The notes: a model not told the origin generated them from the sequence alone. Positions 1 through 9,786 are shown, counted from the stretch's first letter. The stretch is DNA of 64,000 bases from Trichoplusia ni (GCF_003590095.1 NC_039495.1:2961589-3025588), one strand, 5' to 3'. A program made the numbers and translations.

Positions 1-524
1 GGAGCAAGTTCAAAAGCAACACATCTGGTGAAGTGGTTCAAAGCAGCTTTAGAGGTTTTATACGCGATGAATGTTGGTCTGTTCACGTTAGTAGCGGCAA
101 TGCTTGATACGTTTACAATGTTCCCTTTCGTTTCAATAAGGCTGGGCACAGCAGAGCGAGTGACTCGAACAGGGCCGCGAATGTTTGTGTTCATCACTTC
201 ATCAAAGGATGATAAGAAGTCATCTGCCATGATACCTGATTGCCTCAATATCCCTGCATTATTGACAAGAACATCCAATTTTCCAAATTCGTCGACAGTT
301 TTCTTCACAATACTATCCGCTTCTTCATCTTTGGTCAGGTCAGCTTTGATGGTGAGAGTTTTAGATCCTAATTCTTGACAACGTTGAGCCACTTCTTTCA
401 ATTTGTTTTCGTTTCTTCCAACTATTGCGAGTGAGGCGCCTTCCTTGGCAAACACTTCAGCAGTCGCAGCACCTATGCCAGCACTGCCGCCAGTTATCAA
501 AACAACTTTATTACAGAAACTCAT
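1..524 (-). CDS. Classical SDR oxidoreductase, FabG-like (copy 1, 3' end beyond window)
   Basis: The minus strand reads from ATG at 524 without a stop to the window edge, giving 174 codons; the last ~75 residues lie outside. The product is a classical short-chain dehydrogenase/reductase: Rossmann motif TGGSAGIG (residues 11-18), VGRN after beta-2 (35-38), D62, NNAG (88-91), N114, S141 in NVSS, and the catalytic pair Y155 and K159 (YKTSK). The family reduces or oxidises carbonyl/alcohol groups with NAD(P)(H). Gly36-Arg37 instead of Asp suggests NADP(H), which is inference. No intron is visible. The start is chosen because MSF-NKVVLITGG aligns with the starts of its neighbours. It is transcribed in the same direction as copy 2 but lies 2 kb further on. 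The substrate cannot be read from sequence; insect relatives are usually labelled 3-oxoacyl-ACP reductase FabG-like. Confidence 0.9.
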   Translation of the reverse strand, partial: MSFCNKVVLITGGSAGIGAATAEVFAKEGASLAIVGRNENKLKEVAQRCQELGSKTLTIKADLTKDEEADSIVKKTVDEFGKLDVLVNNAGILRQSGIMADDFLSSFDEVMNTNIRGPVRVTRSAVPSLIETKGNIVNVSSIAATNVNRPTFIAYKTSKAALNHFTRCVAFELA

Positions 525-587
525 TTTAATTTAATTACTTATTACCTCTTGTAATATCGACTGTTCTGCGGTGAATAGAAATGTATA

Positions 588-1258
588 CTGATGCCAGAGA
601 ATAATCAGATAAGTGCATACAGCTATTACGTAAGAGACATTGATGAAGATTAGCGCATGCTTGTGATGGAATAATCTTATCAGTTTTCGAAAGATATCAG
701 TGTGATGCTGTTTACTAATTGTAGGCATTGTTGTAAAACATTAAAAATTTACGAAGTATTTATGTAAATATGACAATGACAATTTACTTATACATATTTG
801 ACACTGTCAAAATGAATTCCATTTCATGACTTATTTCCATTTTAAATTACCTGTTCCTTGGAGTAATTCTTTGGCATGATCGACCGGTAAGCAACAAATT
901 ACCATTTTGTTAGGTTTTAATTATTCACTAACTGTTTAAAGACCGATCTACTGTTACATTAATTAAATATTGAAGTTCCAATATCAAGTGTTATTGTCAT
1001 AGATGCGTAACAAGGAATGTATTTTGTACACAGACCTATGCGTTTCAAATGAGGTTTTAACTGCCATAGTGACATGTTGATTTGCAAAATATTATTTTAG
1101 CAAAGAGAATTAAGTCGTTGTTCCCATGCACATATGAACCTATCCGACATGGATATTTTCTTATAATTTGAATGCGCAGGAAACACTGTAATAATCGGAT
1201 AATACAAATATTTAATTCAAACGCATAGTTTCGTACCATAGTACAAAAGTATAGTAGA
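588..1258. other. Gene-free spacer upstream of SDR copy 1
   Basis: AT-rich sequence with no coding signal. Minus-strand TATACAT (581-587) followed by an ACAGTC-like initiator about 25 nt later could be the promoter of SDR copy 1, but the spacing is short and support is weak. Confidence 0.3.
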
Positions 1259-1554
1259 CTAGCTGTTGCCCGCGACTTCGTCCGCGTGGTTAGAAGATAT
1301 AAGTTATAATTTATACCTGCCTTCTATCTATCTTGTAGGATTCAGTCAGCGTTTGCAATGTAGGCGCAAAAAATGTGTTTTTTTACGACCTCACATTAGA
1401 AACCTCAAAAATTGTAGCCTATGTGTTATTCTGATGTATAAGCTATATTGTGGTAAAGTTTCATTCAAATCCATTCAGTAGTTTTTACGTGAAAGAGTAA
1501 CAAACATCCATACATCCATACTTACAAACTTTCGCCTTTATAATAGTAGTAGGA
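1259..1554 (-). mobile_element. Helitron-like non-autonomous element, subfamily 1
   Basis: Read on the minus strand it begins TCCTACTACTATTATAAAG and ends GGGCAACAGCTAG. It is flanked by A on the left and T on the right, the A|T target expected for Helitrons. A small GC-rich hairpin (GAC-GAA-GTC core) lies just before the CTAG end. No coding capacity. Nearly the same sequence recurs at 29070-29311 and 44212-44535. Confidence 0.75.
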
Positions 1555-2229
1555 TAGATACTATAGTAATTCGAACGACTGACAGGACTCGAACTCTCCG
1601 ACTAGGTATTTTATTGTGAGCCGTAGGAACAATTTTGATGAGAACCTTCTCATTCCAAACGCATGGTAATAGTTTCTGAGATTGAAATTGATAGATGGTC
1701 AAGTAGTAGGTATCAAGTAATAAGAGATATGTAATCACAATAATGGCCGCTGTCTGCATCGTTCCGCGAGTTCAATCCTAGGACAAATATTTTTTGTTAC
1801 CTATTGAGTATATTGTGCTTGCACATAGACTGGGATTATTTCATGATATTGGAATACACATAATGCATTGGTATAATTGTAAATCCTGAATAATATTTTT
1901 TATCCATATCTTTCTCAAAGTGATGGCTTATTAAGTTGCTGCGTTAGCTGCGAAAATCACGTGACATGTTTTTTACGAATATCTTTCGATATATTCTGAT
2001 TAAAGTCATGATGATTCAGTGATATTGTTTGTCATTTTGTGTCACCTCATTGTTTGGAGATTACTCTGGTATTTTGTGTGAAATTTTTTTGAAGTCAGAC
2101 TACTGGACTGACAAATGCCACATTTATAATCCAAATATTTAATTTTCGGTTCCAATAATACGGTTTCGAAACGTCGGGAACTAAAATCTAAAATTAAACC
2201 GCGATAAAATCCGTAAAAGTAGTTTCATT
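1555..2229. other. Gene-free AT-rich spacer
   Basis: No ORF with a recognisable domain, and no repeat match that I can see within the window. Confidence 0.4.
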
Positions 2230-2405
2230 CCAAATATTTAAGTTTATTTTTATAGTGGTACCAGAAACTCATATTTTTTATGACAATTGCAACTTTGTAG
2301 TTATCATGGTTAATAAGAGCCTTGCGACAGACGCGAGAGGGATGCAGATGGACAGATAGCGGAACCTTACTCTTCGGGGTCCATTTTTACCCTTTAGCTA
2401 CGAAA
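2230..2405 (-). repeat. Degenerate interspersed repeat of the 'GTCCGTCCGTC' family
   Basis: On the minus strand it reads GGGTTTCGTAGC..., then AAAGGGTAAAAATGGACCC, then GTCCATCTGC. It is an eroded version of the repeat better preserved at 16968-17100 and 30838-30960. It is likely a small non-autonomous transposon; the class cannot be fixed from these fragments. Confidence 0.45.
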
Positions 2406-2503
2406 CCCCATTAGGATATAAATATTTGTACTAGCAAATGAAAAAATAGGTACTTTATACGTGTTTCTATACAAGTAATAAGTGAGATCTATGCTGTATA
2501 TGT

Positions 2504-2509
2504 TTTATT
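2504..2509 (-). terminator. Poly(A) signal AATAAA for SDR copy 2
   Basis: AATAAA reads on the minus strand about 62 nt past the inferred TAA stop of SDR copy 2, a normal distance for a short insect 3' UTR. It supports the end of the gene lying at 2571 rather than at the premature stop. Confidence 0.55.
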
Positions 2510-2570
2510 TTCAATCAGCAATCTAATAAACAGAACTTTTACTGGATTGTTGTATTGCACGACAATAATA

Positions 2571-3319
2571 TTACTTAAGCAGAACGCCGTTATCCATAAC
2601 GAAACACGTACCCGTCACGCTTCTAGCCTTATCACTTGCTAGGTATTGGATATGACCACTGATCTCATCTGGCTCAGATGCTCTTCCCAATGCTGTCATC
2701 TTAATTATGAGGTCATCGTCAGGAAAATATTTACCTTCACTGTTAATTGCCGGTCTAGTTCTTACAGGCCCAGGGTTGACAGAATTTACCCTTACCCAAA
2801 TGAAGCAAACTCCTTAGCAGCACCTCTGGTGAATTGATCCAATCCGGCTTTTGAAATTGAGTAACTAACCAAGCCTTCAACATCAGCTGGAATGCGGAAT
2901 GACCCTATGCTTGAAACGTTGACGATGTTTCCTTTCGTTTCTTTCAGATACGGAATCGCCAGACTTGTTAACAACACGGCAGATCGCAGGTTCGTATTCA
3001 AAATGAAATCAAAGGCATCTAAAATATTTGGGTCGCTCAAGCTCACCCTTTGCATTACTCCAGCATTGTTCACTAGGACATCAAGTTTACCAAACCTCTC
3101 AATGGTTTTCGCCACTATGGTCTTCGCTTCTTCATCTTTGGCGATGTCAGCTTTTATGGGAAAGGTGTTTGCTCCGCAACGTTCTGCAACTGCCTTTAAT
3201 TTAGTTTCGTTTCTTCCAACGAAAGCAACGAAGGCACCTTCTTTAGCAAAGCCTTCGACTGCAGCCGCTCCGATACCGGAGCTACCGCCAGTGATGAGAA
3301 CAACTTTGTTTGCAAACAT
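2571..3319 (-). CDS. Classical SDR oxidoreductase, FabG-like (copy 2), with one single-base frameshift
   Basis: From ATG at 3319 the minus strand encodes 175 residues, then meets TAA (2792-2794). The SDR protein continues in the next frame to TAA at 2571-2573. Adding one G to the G-run (plus-strand CCC, 2795-2797) would give about 249 residues, the length of intact copy 4. Visible motifs: TGGSSGIG (10-17), VGRN (34-37), NNAG (84-87), N110, S137 and Y153/K157 (YSISK). After the break come the PGPVRT motif and a C-terminal MDNG-LLK tail, all conserved. The VGRN motif points to NADP(H), by inference. Everything else is intact, with a TATA-like box upstream and AATAAA downstream. The break may therefore be an assembly error in a homopolymer, or a very young null allele. 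It is intronless and lies next to the decayed copy 3 in divergent orientation. Confidence 0.85.
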
Positions 3320-3386
3320 AGCTTTGACTGTACGAGTAGCACACTAAGAGAGTCGGAACACAATAAGAGAACACGAAAATTCATCA

Positions 3387-3394
3387 TTTATATA
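3387..3394 (-). promoter_or_regulatory. TATA box of SDR copy 2
   Basis: TATATAAA on the minus strand, 67 nt upstream of the ATG at 3319. About 30 nt downstream (A at 3364) lies a plausible but non-consensus start region, leaving a ~44-nt 5' UTR, much like copy 4. Confidence 0.5.
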
Positions 3395-4248
3395 TCGTAA
3401 ATTAATCGTTTAATCTTGGTGTTTTATTCATTAGGTACTTTTAGAACTCGATAACAAAAAAATGACGTGATGCGATGCGGTCATCTAAGGATTATATGGA
3501 TGATGAAAATTCGAAGATCGTCTGTGTTATTCACTATCCAGATATGTTGTTATTACTGTAACGATGACTATGAGTATTTTGTACTTAATAGTATTTTTAT
3601 TTTATTGTTAATCGTGCAAAGTTATCGGTATCGCTTATTTATATGTAGCGTCTATTCCCTCTTGTTAGTAGGTATTTAGGCAGAATTAATCCATTCGTGT
3701 CAAATATTTTAAAAACATACTATGGCTAGTTTCCACATCCTTGAAGATTGATTTGGTCTCAGATGAAACAAGTCACTCCAGGAGTATTATTTTCAAAATA
3801 ATGTTGATTTCGACTTTGCCACGCTTTTTATTGAGACAACAATTATTTAACTGTTGTAGTATTTTTACTTTAAATCCTTTAACATATTTAACACAGAATG
3901 CCACTAAGATTTTCAAAGTAATTTACAGCGTACTTACGTTATGTTTAACAAATATCTATAAAGCCTCTGAAATTTAGCTCACACCTTTTCATACATTAAG
4001 AATATTTGCTATTAATATTTTGAAAGGGAAATACTTCCATATGTTACTTAAGACTTTTGACAATATGAGATAAAATTAAACTTTATTAGACATGCATCCT
4101 TATCCAATCACATTAACCGATCATATTCAGACATCATGTGAGATAAAGTAAATATAATTCTCAAGATAATGAACCCAAACCCATGATCGAACAGTGAATT
4201 GTTTTCAATGTATTTATTTTTACCGTCAATAAAATACGTAAAACTAAA
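3395..4248. other. Spacer between divergent SDR copies 2 and 3
   Basis: AT-rich. Short chance ORFs only. If copy 3 once worked, this 0.85 kb would have been a divergent promoter region. No TATA box at a convincing distance from the lost start of copy 3 was found. Confidence 0.4.
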
Positions 4249-4511
4249 ATAAGTTTTAAAGGCAAAGTCGTTCAAATTGCTGATGAAAGTTCAGGTATTG
4301 GTGCTGCGTTGCAATTGTTGGTATAAATGAAGATAGACTAGAGGCAGTGGCTAAAAGCGGCAAACTATTTAGCATTAGGATACTCGCCATCAAAGCAGAC
4401 GTGAGGGAAGACGCTGAAGTAAAATCGGCAGTCCAACAAACAATCAACAAATTTGGAAATTTTGACATTCTGGTCAATAATGCTGGGGTTACTAAACAAA
4501 GTAGAATGATC

Positions 4512-4887
4512 GACGAGACGTTGAAAAGAGGTTTTTTTTATGAGAATAGCCTAGCATCCTTGCATTATTTAGGGCACACGGCCCACCGGCCACAACCACA
4601 AAACGCCGCTACTGGCATATTTCCTATACTTTTACGCAGTTTATATAGAAGAGCGAGCAATGTTTTGTAGCGTGTAGCGACCACTAGCTACAACCTTATG
4701 CAGCAAGTCCTTATAAACTACAGTAAATATGCCTGTTGCGGCGTTTTGTAGTTGTGGCCGGTAGCCCGTGTGCGACGACCCTTACAATTTAAGTATTCTG
4801 GTATCATTCAAGTACCAAGTATTGATTGCTATATTGACTCTGTGCTCAACATGACGCGGCTTTTTTTCTATCTGAACCTAGTCTTCG
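4512..4887 (+). repeat. Duplicated block, copy with MITE (paralogue at 5893-6048)
   Basis: The sequence from the end of the SDR exon (GTTGAAAAGAGG) to CTGAACCTAGTCTTCG is repeated at 5893-6048 in the same orientation, without the MITE. Shared internal landmarks are AGCATCCTT, ACCAAGTATTGATTGCTATA and GTGCTCAAC. The block may be a local duplication or two copies of an unnamed short element. Confidence 0.7.
4572..4781. mobile_element. MITE with long terminal inverted repeats and TTA target duplication (PIF/Harbinger-like)
   Basis: A 210-bp element with inverted arms of about 57 nt. The left arm starts GGGCACACGGCCCACCGGCC. The right arm, reverse-complemented, starts GGGTCGTCGCACACGGG and continues ACCGGCCACAAC. 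The arms differ by a 6-nt indel near the tip and a few substitutions. It is flanked by TTA (4569-4571 and 4782-4784). The paralogous block at 5893-6048 has TTATTTATAAG at this point, an empty site. A 3-bp TTA duplication with GG-starting arms fits PIF/Harbinger MITEs. It encodes nothing. Confidence 0.8.
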
Positions 4888-5269
4888 AGAACATAAGAGC
4901 TGTTCCTTTGAAGGGAAATATTGTCAATATTTCAAGTGTGACTGGCCGTTACAAACCTCCCAGCCTCTTCAGTGTATAATATAAAGTGTATAAGGCTGCA
5001 CTGGATCACTTCATTCGCAGTACTGCATATGAGCTGGCCAAAATGGTGTGAGGGCTAATGCAGTTTGTCCTGGACCAGATACTACTGATATTTTCAATGC
5101 ATGTGGTTTACCAGACTCTTTGCTTGAAGGCCTTATGAAAATAACTATATTAGGCAACGCTGCTGAGACAGAAGAAGTGGCTGATATCATCGCGTTCCTT
5201 GCTAGTGATAGAGCTAAAAGTGTAACTGGTTCAAATTATGACATTGATAATGGTTTGCTATTGAGGTAG

Positions 5270-5640
5270 TTGAAATTATGTGTAAAAAATGAATTGACTG
5301 CTTTTGTGAAATTCGTTTGTGTCTTATTTATTTTGTCACTTATATCCTTTTAGTTGAAAAGTTGTGTATTTATTACTCATTTCCAATCTAGCCTTTCATA
5401 ATTACGTCCTGTTTTTTGAAATGACTCCTACCTATTCAATAGACTCTCCTTGGTTGCATCCTTAATACACTGTCAATAGCCAATCTGAGTGACAATGTGA
5501 GACTTTCAGGTGTCGACCGGCTTTGTTTTGTTTTTTTTTTCATTCTATCTTTTAATTTTTATCTCTTATTAATTGTTATCTTTTCCTGCTCTTATTTGTT
5601 TGTTTGTTATTAGTAAAGTTACATTTGGTGTGTGGTTATT
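5270..5640. other. Spacer after SDR copy 3
   Basis: AT-rich, with T-runs and a GTTTGTTTGTTTG stretch. No gene seen. Confidence 0.4.
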
Positions 5641-5654
5641 ACATAGCTATTGAA

Positions 5655-5750
5655 ACCAGACCCGCCCATTGTGCGCGACGCGGTTCCTTGCCCGCGCAAG
5701 TTTGTGTGATCCACAAATGCTGGTCCCGACTCTGGTGTCTGGTGGTGTAT
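5655..5750 (+). repeat. Eroded tRNA-SINE-like fragment
   Basis: GTTTGTGTGATCCACAAATGCTG followed by a TGGTGTCTGG-like string matches the body of lepidopteran tRNA-derived SINEs, also seen reversed at 26325 and 63310. The head is missing or unrecognisable. Confidence 0.4.
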
Positions 5751-5892
5751 TTTGTTAGTAGCCCAAAATTTAGAAGTATCAGAATGGTCGTGGATATTCT
5801 AAAGTACTTACATCATGAACGTTTCCTCTTTACATTTGATTGCAGTGATTCCGCATTACAATCTTGATTGCCACTTTCTTTCAAGAACCTAC

Positions 5893-6048
5893 GCGACATT
5901 AAAAGAGGTTTTATTAAGAGAGCCAAGCATCCTTCTATTATTTATAAGTTAAGTATTCTGTTATCATTCGAGTACCAAGTATTGATTGCTATATTGCCAC
6001 TGTGCTCAACGTGACGCGGTTTTGTTTTCTATCTGAACCTAGTCTTCG
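5893..6048 (+). repeat. Duplicated block, empty-site copy
   Basis: Matches 4512-4887 from TTAAAAGAGG to GAACCTAGTCTTCG but lacks the 210-bp MITE. It therefore records the pre-insertion state. The flanking sequence on both sides differs from the SDR pseudogene. Confidence 0.7.
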
Positions 6049-6089
6049 TGTGATTCAAAATCACTTCTTTTAAGTCTGGGAAATCTTTT

Positions 6090-6235
6090 TGATCTAATTT
6101 GTCTGCACGGATAGCCATCCACCGGTGATAGCCACCAAGCCAACTCCACAGAGCACGACATTGCCCTGGTTCGATCCCCGTGAAAGCTTGTCCTGAGTCT
6201 AGGTGTCTTTGTGAAGAAGCACTGAGCACTGTTTT
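6090..6235 (+). repeat. tRNA-derived SINE fragment
   Basis: Contains a Pol III B-box-like GGTTCGATCCCCG (6168-6180), followed by AGCTTGTCCTGAGTCTAGGTG, the usual body of this SINE type. The overlapping short reading frames on the minus strand are explained by this repeat. Confidence 0.55.
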
Positions 6236-6594
6236 CTTTAGCTCCCAAGATAGAATGATTGAATTACAAAACCGAGAGTCGTTTTCCTTTTAAAGAAAAA
6301 CAATGTTTGTGATCTCCGCGACACAATTAAAGCATGATATTAACAAAGTTCTCTATTTCTGACCTAAATTGTAGGACACCTACGTTGAACAGAAGTCTGC
6401 AATTAACTGAGTTTATTGGTTGAGTGCGGTATAATCTATACAAAAAATTAAAATAAATTTATGTAAGAACCTGAAATATTAAAAAATTTATGTAACGCGT
6501 TTTAGTATGTCAGTTGTTTTATTTTAGATTTCGTAGTTATAGTCTTTATTTTAAGCAAATATTTATTATTATTATATTAAATATTTATTATACC

Positions 6595-6675
6595 TTTACC
6601 TTTGTTTAGTTCTAGCTACCGCATTTGGTTAAGTAACCTGTAATGGTAGATTAGTGTGATAAATAAATAAATTAT
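6595..6675 (+). repeat. Dispersed repeat tail, partner of 45420-45490
   Basis: TAGCTACCGCATTTGGTTAA, GTAACCTGTAATGGTAGATT and GATAAATAAATAAATT recur with few changes, inverted, at 45420-45490. The (AATA) tail suggests the 3' end of a SINE or LINE. Confidence 0.6.
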
Positions 6676-7980
6676 TATTTACCTGCATCACGATTCTTCA
6701 ATCTGCTATTCCTTCTAGGATTTTCTGCATACTAAAGTTTGAACGAATTGATAGGAAATATGTAGATTGAAATACCTCTACACATAGTTAGTGATTTTTT
6801 TTAACGTTATGGAAATTCAATATCTATTTAAAAAAAAAATGAAATTGTACTCGACTTCGGAGCTACTTAACTATAAGTGATTAGTAAGTGAATATCAAAA
6901 AAATATTTCTCAAGCAAGACGAGCAATCGTTAGGTCATAATATATCTTATCTGATATGGATTATATTGTGAAGTCTGTACAGCAGCAGCAAAATCAACTC
7001 TATGTCTTTGAGATATGAGTCATATTGAAATATTTACGATGATGAGGGTTCCACAGCATTTGAAAACGTGTAATTGGTTCCGTTGACGCAGTGTCACTTA
7101 TTTATGCTATATTCCTATATTTATATCTGACTTTGTAAATGTGAATATGGCTCTATATTCGTTAACTTTGAGAGGGAAAAAAACAACGAGTCATTTTTTA
7201 TATTAATTTAAAAGCATTTTCGAAATTTCTAGGCCTTTAACGCCATAAAGGATTTTCACTAGCCATAGAACTAAAGAGCTTAAAAAATACAACCTTTTCT
7301 TAAATTCCTCCTAGCAAGCCATTCTCTAAAACCATGATAAAGAATTATTTTATCAGAACAGATCTATCACATCCTAATTAAGGTATTATCTCTACTGGCA
7401 TGTATAGTTGTAATCAATAAACTTAATAGATGTCGTATTTTCGAAATTGCGCAATATTATGTAAGAGACGAGCAATAAGATAAACCGCTGTATTATGGAA
7501 ACCAAATGGTTCCGTAGATAGCCTTAAAATAATATATGATTATTCAGCACCCTGACCAGCAAACTATATTGTACCACTGTTGAACAAAATCGTTTGCCCA
7601 CATAGAGGAGTATTGATCACTGACGGCACACAACACTATAGCTAAACTATTCATGAAAATTCCAGATTTTACGGATATGTGCAATCTACGCCAGTTAGTA
7701 CTAAACATTAAATAGTATTTTAGCTGATGATTTTGGATTGCCATTAACTAGTTGAATTAAAGAATGAACAAACAGTGTCTTGAACAATTAAACATCTAAA
7801 TGTCATGTCAAAATAAGAAAATAATATCATTGCAAACAGTAATGGCATAACATTAGAAAGATATGGAACTAGAACAATGTTTCACAATATTTTTTTATCC
7901 AGATACTCAATTGCGTATCTTCATTGAAGAATTATTGTTTTTCCTACGGTACCCCAAAGTAACTCTCGTATTGGAATAGA
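6676..7980. other. Gene-free spacer before SDR copy 4
   Basis: AT-rich, no coding signal. Regulatory sequence for copy 4 would be expected towards its right end, but only the core promoter at 7981 is recognisable. Confidence 0.4.
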
Positions 7981-8014
7981 TATAAAAGCCTGGACTGTTT
8001 AACATTGCATCATT
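7981..8014 (+). promoter_or_regulatory. Core promoter of SDR copy 4: TATA box plus initiator
   Basis: TATAAAAG at 7981-7988. An arthropod initiator-like TCATT (8010-8014) puts the likely +1 A at 8012, 31 nt from the first T of the TATA box, which is the canonical spacing. The predicted 5' UTR is 41 nt. Confidence 0.75.
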
Positions 8015-8052
8015 AGTCTCACTCTATCTCAAGCACGTACTAAGAAGACAAA

Positions 8053-8805
8053 ATGGAATTCGAAAACAAAGTGGTCTTGATCACCGGCGCCGGCTCTGGA
8101 ATGGGAGAAGTCACAGCCATACTTTTCGCCAAGGAAGGGGCCAACGTAGTAATAGTGGATATGTTCGAAGACAGAGCACAGAAAACAGCTGAACAATGCA
8201 AGCAATTTGGTAAGAAGGTCCTCGTGATCAAAGCTGATATCTCCAAAGCCGATGATATTGAGAATGTCATGAAAAAGACCATCGATACCTTTGGAAAACT
8301 AGACGTACTTGTCAACAACGCTGCCATGTTGAAATCGGTGAAGATTCTCGATGGAACCATTATGGACAGCCTTGATGATTTGATCAGGACAAATTTCAGA
8401 TCAGTTGTTCATTTCACAACTTTAGCTGCTCCTCATTTGGCGAAGACCAAAGGATGTATTATTAACAATTCAAGCGTGGGCAGTGTCTCAGTCAGAAGTG
8501 GACCTCTGTTCTCGTCGTATTGTGCTACGAAAGCTGCCGTTGATTCTTTCACGAAATCATCTGCTTTACAACTCGGTGAGGTGGGTGTGCGAGTGAATGC
8601 TGTCAACCCTGGGCCTGTTCGTACCAACTTTTTAGACAACTCTGGTATTCCTATTGAGTGGGAGCACTTCGCTAAGGCTACGGCTCTTGGCAGGAGCTCG
8701 CACCCCAGTGAAGTGGCAAATTTAATTGTGTATTTGGCTAGTGAGAAAGCTGCCGGCATTACAGGAGCATGTTACCTGATTGACAACGGTCAGTCCATCA
8801 AGTAA
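8053..8805 (+). CDS. Classical SDR oxidoreductase, FabG-like (copy 4), intact
   Basis: A complete 250-residue intronless ORF, the usual length for a single-domain classical SDR. TGAGSGMG (residues 11-18) binds the dinucleotide. Asp36 ends beta-2 and predicts NAD(H). D62 follows KA. The catalytic tetrad is N114, S141, Y156 and K160 (YCATK). The PGPVRT motif (186-191) precedes the substrate loop. The usual NNAG is NNAA here (88-91), an Ala for Gly change next to the cofactor. ATG is preceded by AAA (good insect context), with TATA and initiator upstream and AATAAA downstream. No signal peptide or membrane segment, so it is probably cytosolic. Insect relatives act on small carbonyls, sugars, lipids or farnesol-like alcohols; the substrate cannot be deduced here. 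Closest in the window is copy 5 (ICKQFG/QCKQFG, TIDTFG), which follows 1 kb downstream on the same strand. Confidence 0.96.
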   Translation: MEFENKVVLITGAGSGMGEVTAILFAKEGANVVIVDMFEDRAQKTAEQCKQFGKKVLVIKADISKADDIENVMKKTIDTFGKLDVLVNNAAMLKSVKILDGTIMDSLDDLIRTNFRSVVHFTTLAAPHLAKTKGCIINNSSVGSVSVRSGPLFSSYCATKAAVDSFTKSSALQLGEVGVRVNAVNPGPVRTNFLDNSGIPIEWEHFAKATALGRSSHPSEVANLIVYLASEKAAGITGACYLIDNGQSIK

Positions 8806-8910
8806 TGCCTGATGTTTTTATTCAACTGTGATTTAATTAGATTAACTTTGAGTACAATTTTGAATTATAATAATCTCATTTGAAATTCTTGTTATGATTG
8901 TTTTAGTTAA

Positions 8911-8916
8911 AATAAA
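8911..8916 (+). terminator. Poly(A) signal AATAAA for SDR copy 4
   Basis: AATAAA 105 nt after the stop codon, in an AT-rich 3' region. A normal position for a short insect 3' UTR. Confidence 0.6.
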
Positions 8917-8919
8917 TAC

Positions 8920-9785
8920 CATTAAATATTTATACCATATTTTTTATTTTCAATTTTGTACTGAATGTTTACAAGTTACTAAAGGCGTCTAAGAGACCAT
9001 AAAAAAGGTTACATCGCGTTAGTTTAGAAAACGAATAGGTAACTTTAATTGTGGGTGGAATAATATTAATCTTCGAACAGTTTATTATTTTTGTACTCAA
9101 TAGATCCCTTGTCTCTTTATAGCAGTCGTGTATCATGATCAAAAACACTTTATTTACAATTATGTTCGCATGGGAACGTTATCAATGAGTATTTCGTTTG
9201 TGTTATATGATGGTCTTATCATTAACACTATGCACAAGATTGCCATATTATGAGTTTCCATTTTAACGGGTACTTTTTGTTGGCACACTTCTGAATTAAA
9301 ATAGTAATTTGTTTAACTATTTACTGCTATTCTAGAATCTATCGCCTTCATTATACGTCTATTTGTAAGAAGTATATTAAAAAGACAACGTTAAAGAAAT
9401 TGCGGTTCGTAAGCTACCTACTGCTCTTTGATCGGTATCCAGCTATAGGTTACACAAACATCTTCAGGTATTCACAAAAAAAACATGTTATTACCAGTGA
9501 TTAAATAAATATAATAGTAATACCAGATACCAGCCTCTATATGTTCCATGAGGTACAGGCCTCTTCATATAGAGAAGATGTTTACATTTACCATCAGGCT
9601 AACTCACTGTGGACTGGCAATGGCAAATTCGATTATTTCGAGTCCAGTCTGCACTTAATTATAATTGTCGACTCCGGGTAAAATACCTTACCACCTGACA
9701 ACATTATTACTGAAGATAAGAAATATATTACTTCAAAAATAAACAGCGGTGTGTTAAAACATACATGTGTGATAAAATAATAAGT
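8920..9785. other. Spacer between SDR copies 4 and 5
   Basis: AT-rich. A tRNA-like scrap (TTCGAGTCCAGTC, then GACTCCGGGTAAAATACC) lies at 9635-9690. It resembles the start of the repeat at 17880. No gene. Confidence 0.4.
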
Positions 9786-9786
9786 T

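Larger units (their letters stand above)
4249..5269 (+). pseudogene. Decayed SDR oxidoreductase (copy 3)
   Basis: Fragments of the same SDR family in order on the plus strand. The start codon is ATA (4249) where relatives have ATG. The glycine motif TGGSSGIG has become ADESSGIG. About ten codons are missing after GIGAA, which shifts the frame. AIVGINEDRLEAV through KADV to NNAGVTKQSRM is well preserved (to ~4530). A 357-bp stretch (4531-4887) containing a MITE interrupts the gene. It resumes at NIRAV but lacks the usual 12-15 residues before KGNIVNISSV. TAA (4977-4979) stands directly before the catalytic Tyr of YKVYK. One A is missing from the A-run at 5040-5043, shifting the frame before RANAVCPGP. 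The C-terminus DIDNGLLLR-TAG is intact. With at least five independent lesions this is a true pseudogene, not a sequencing artefact. The 4531-4887 block begins GT and ends AG, so an intron is formally possible, but the sister genes have none. Confidence 0.88.

Noticed and set aside
28..378. 116-codon plus-strand frame
   Set aside because: It is the antisense shadow of SDR copy 1. The minus strand carries all SDR motifs.
2892..3347. 151-codon plus-strand frame
   Set aside because: Antisense of SDR copy 2, with no domain of its own.
4531..4887. A GT...AG intron in SDR copy 3
   Set aside because: The sister genes have no intron at this place, flanking coding sequence is missing on the right side, and the block is repeated outside the gene. 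Insertion plus deletion fits better.
8040..8759. Two minus-strand frames (106 and 108 codons)
   Set aside because: Shadows of SDR copy 4, with antisense codon bias only.
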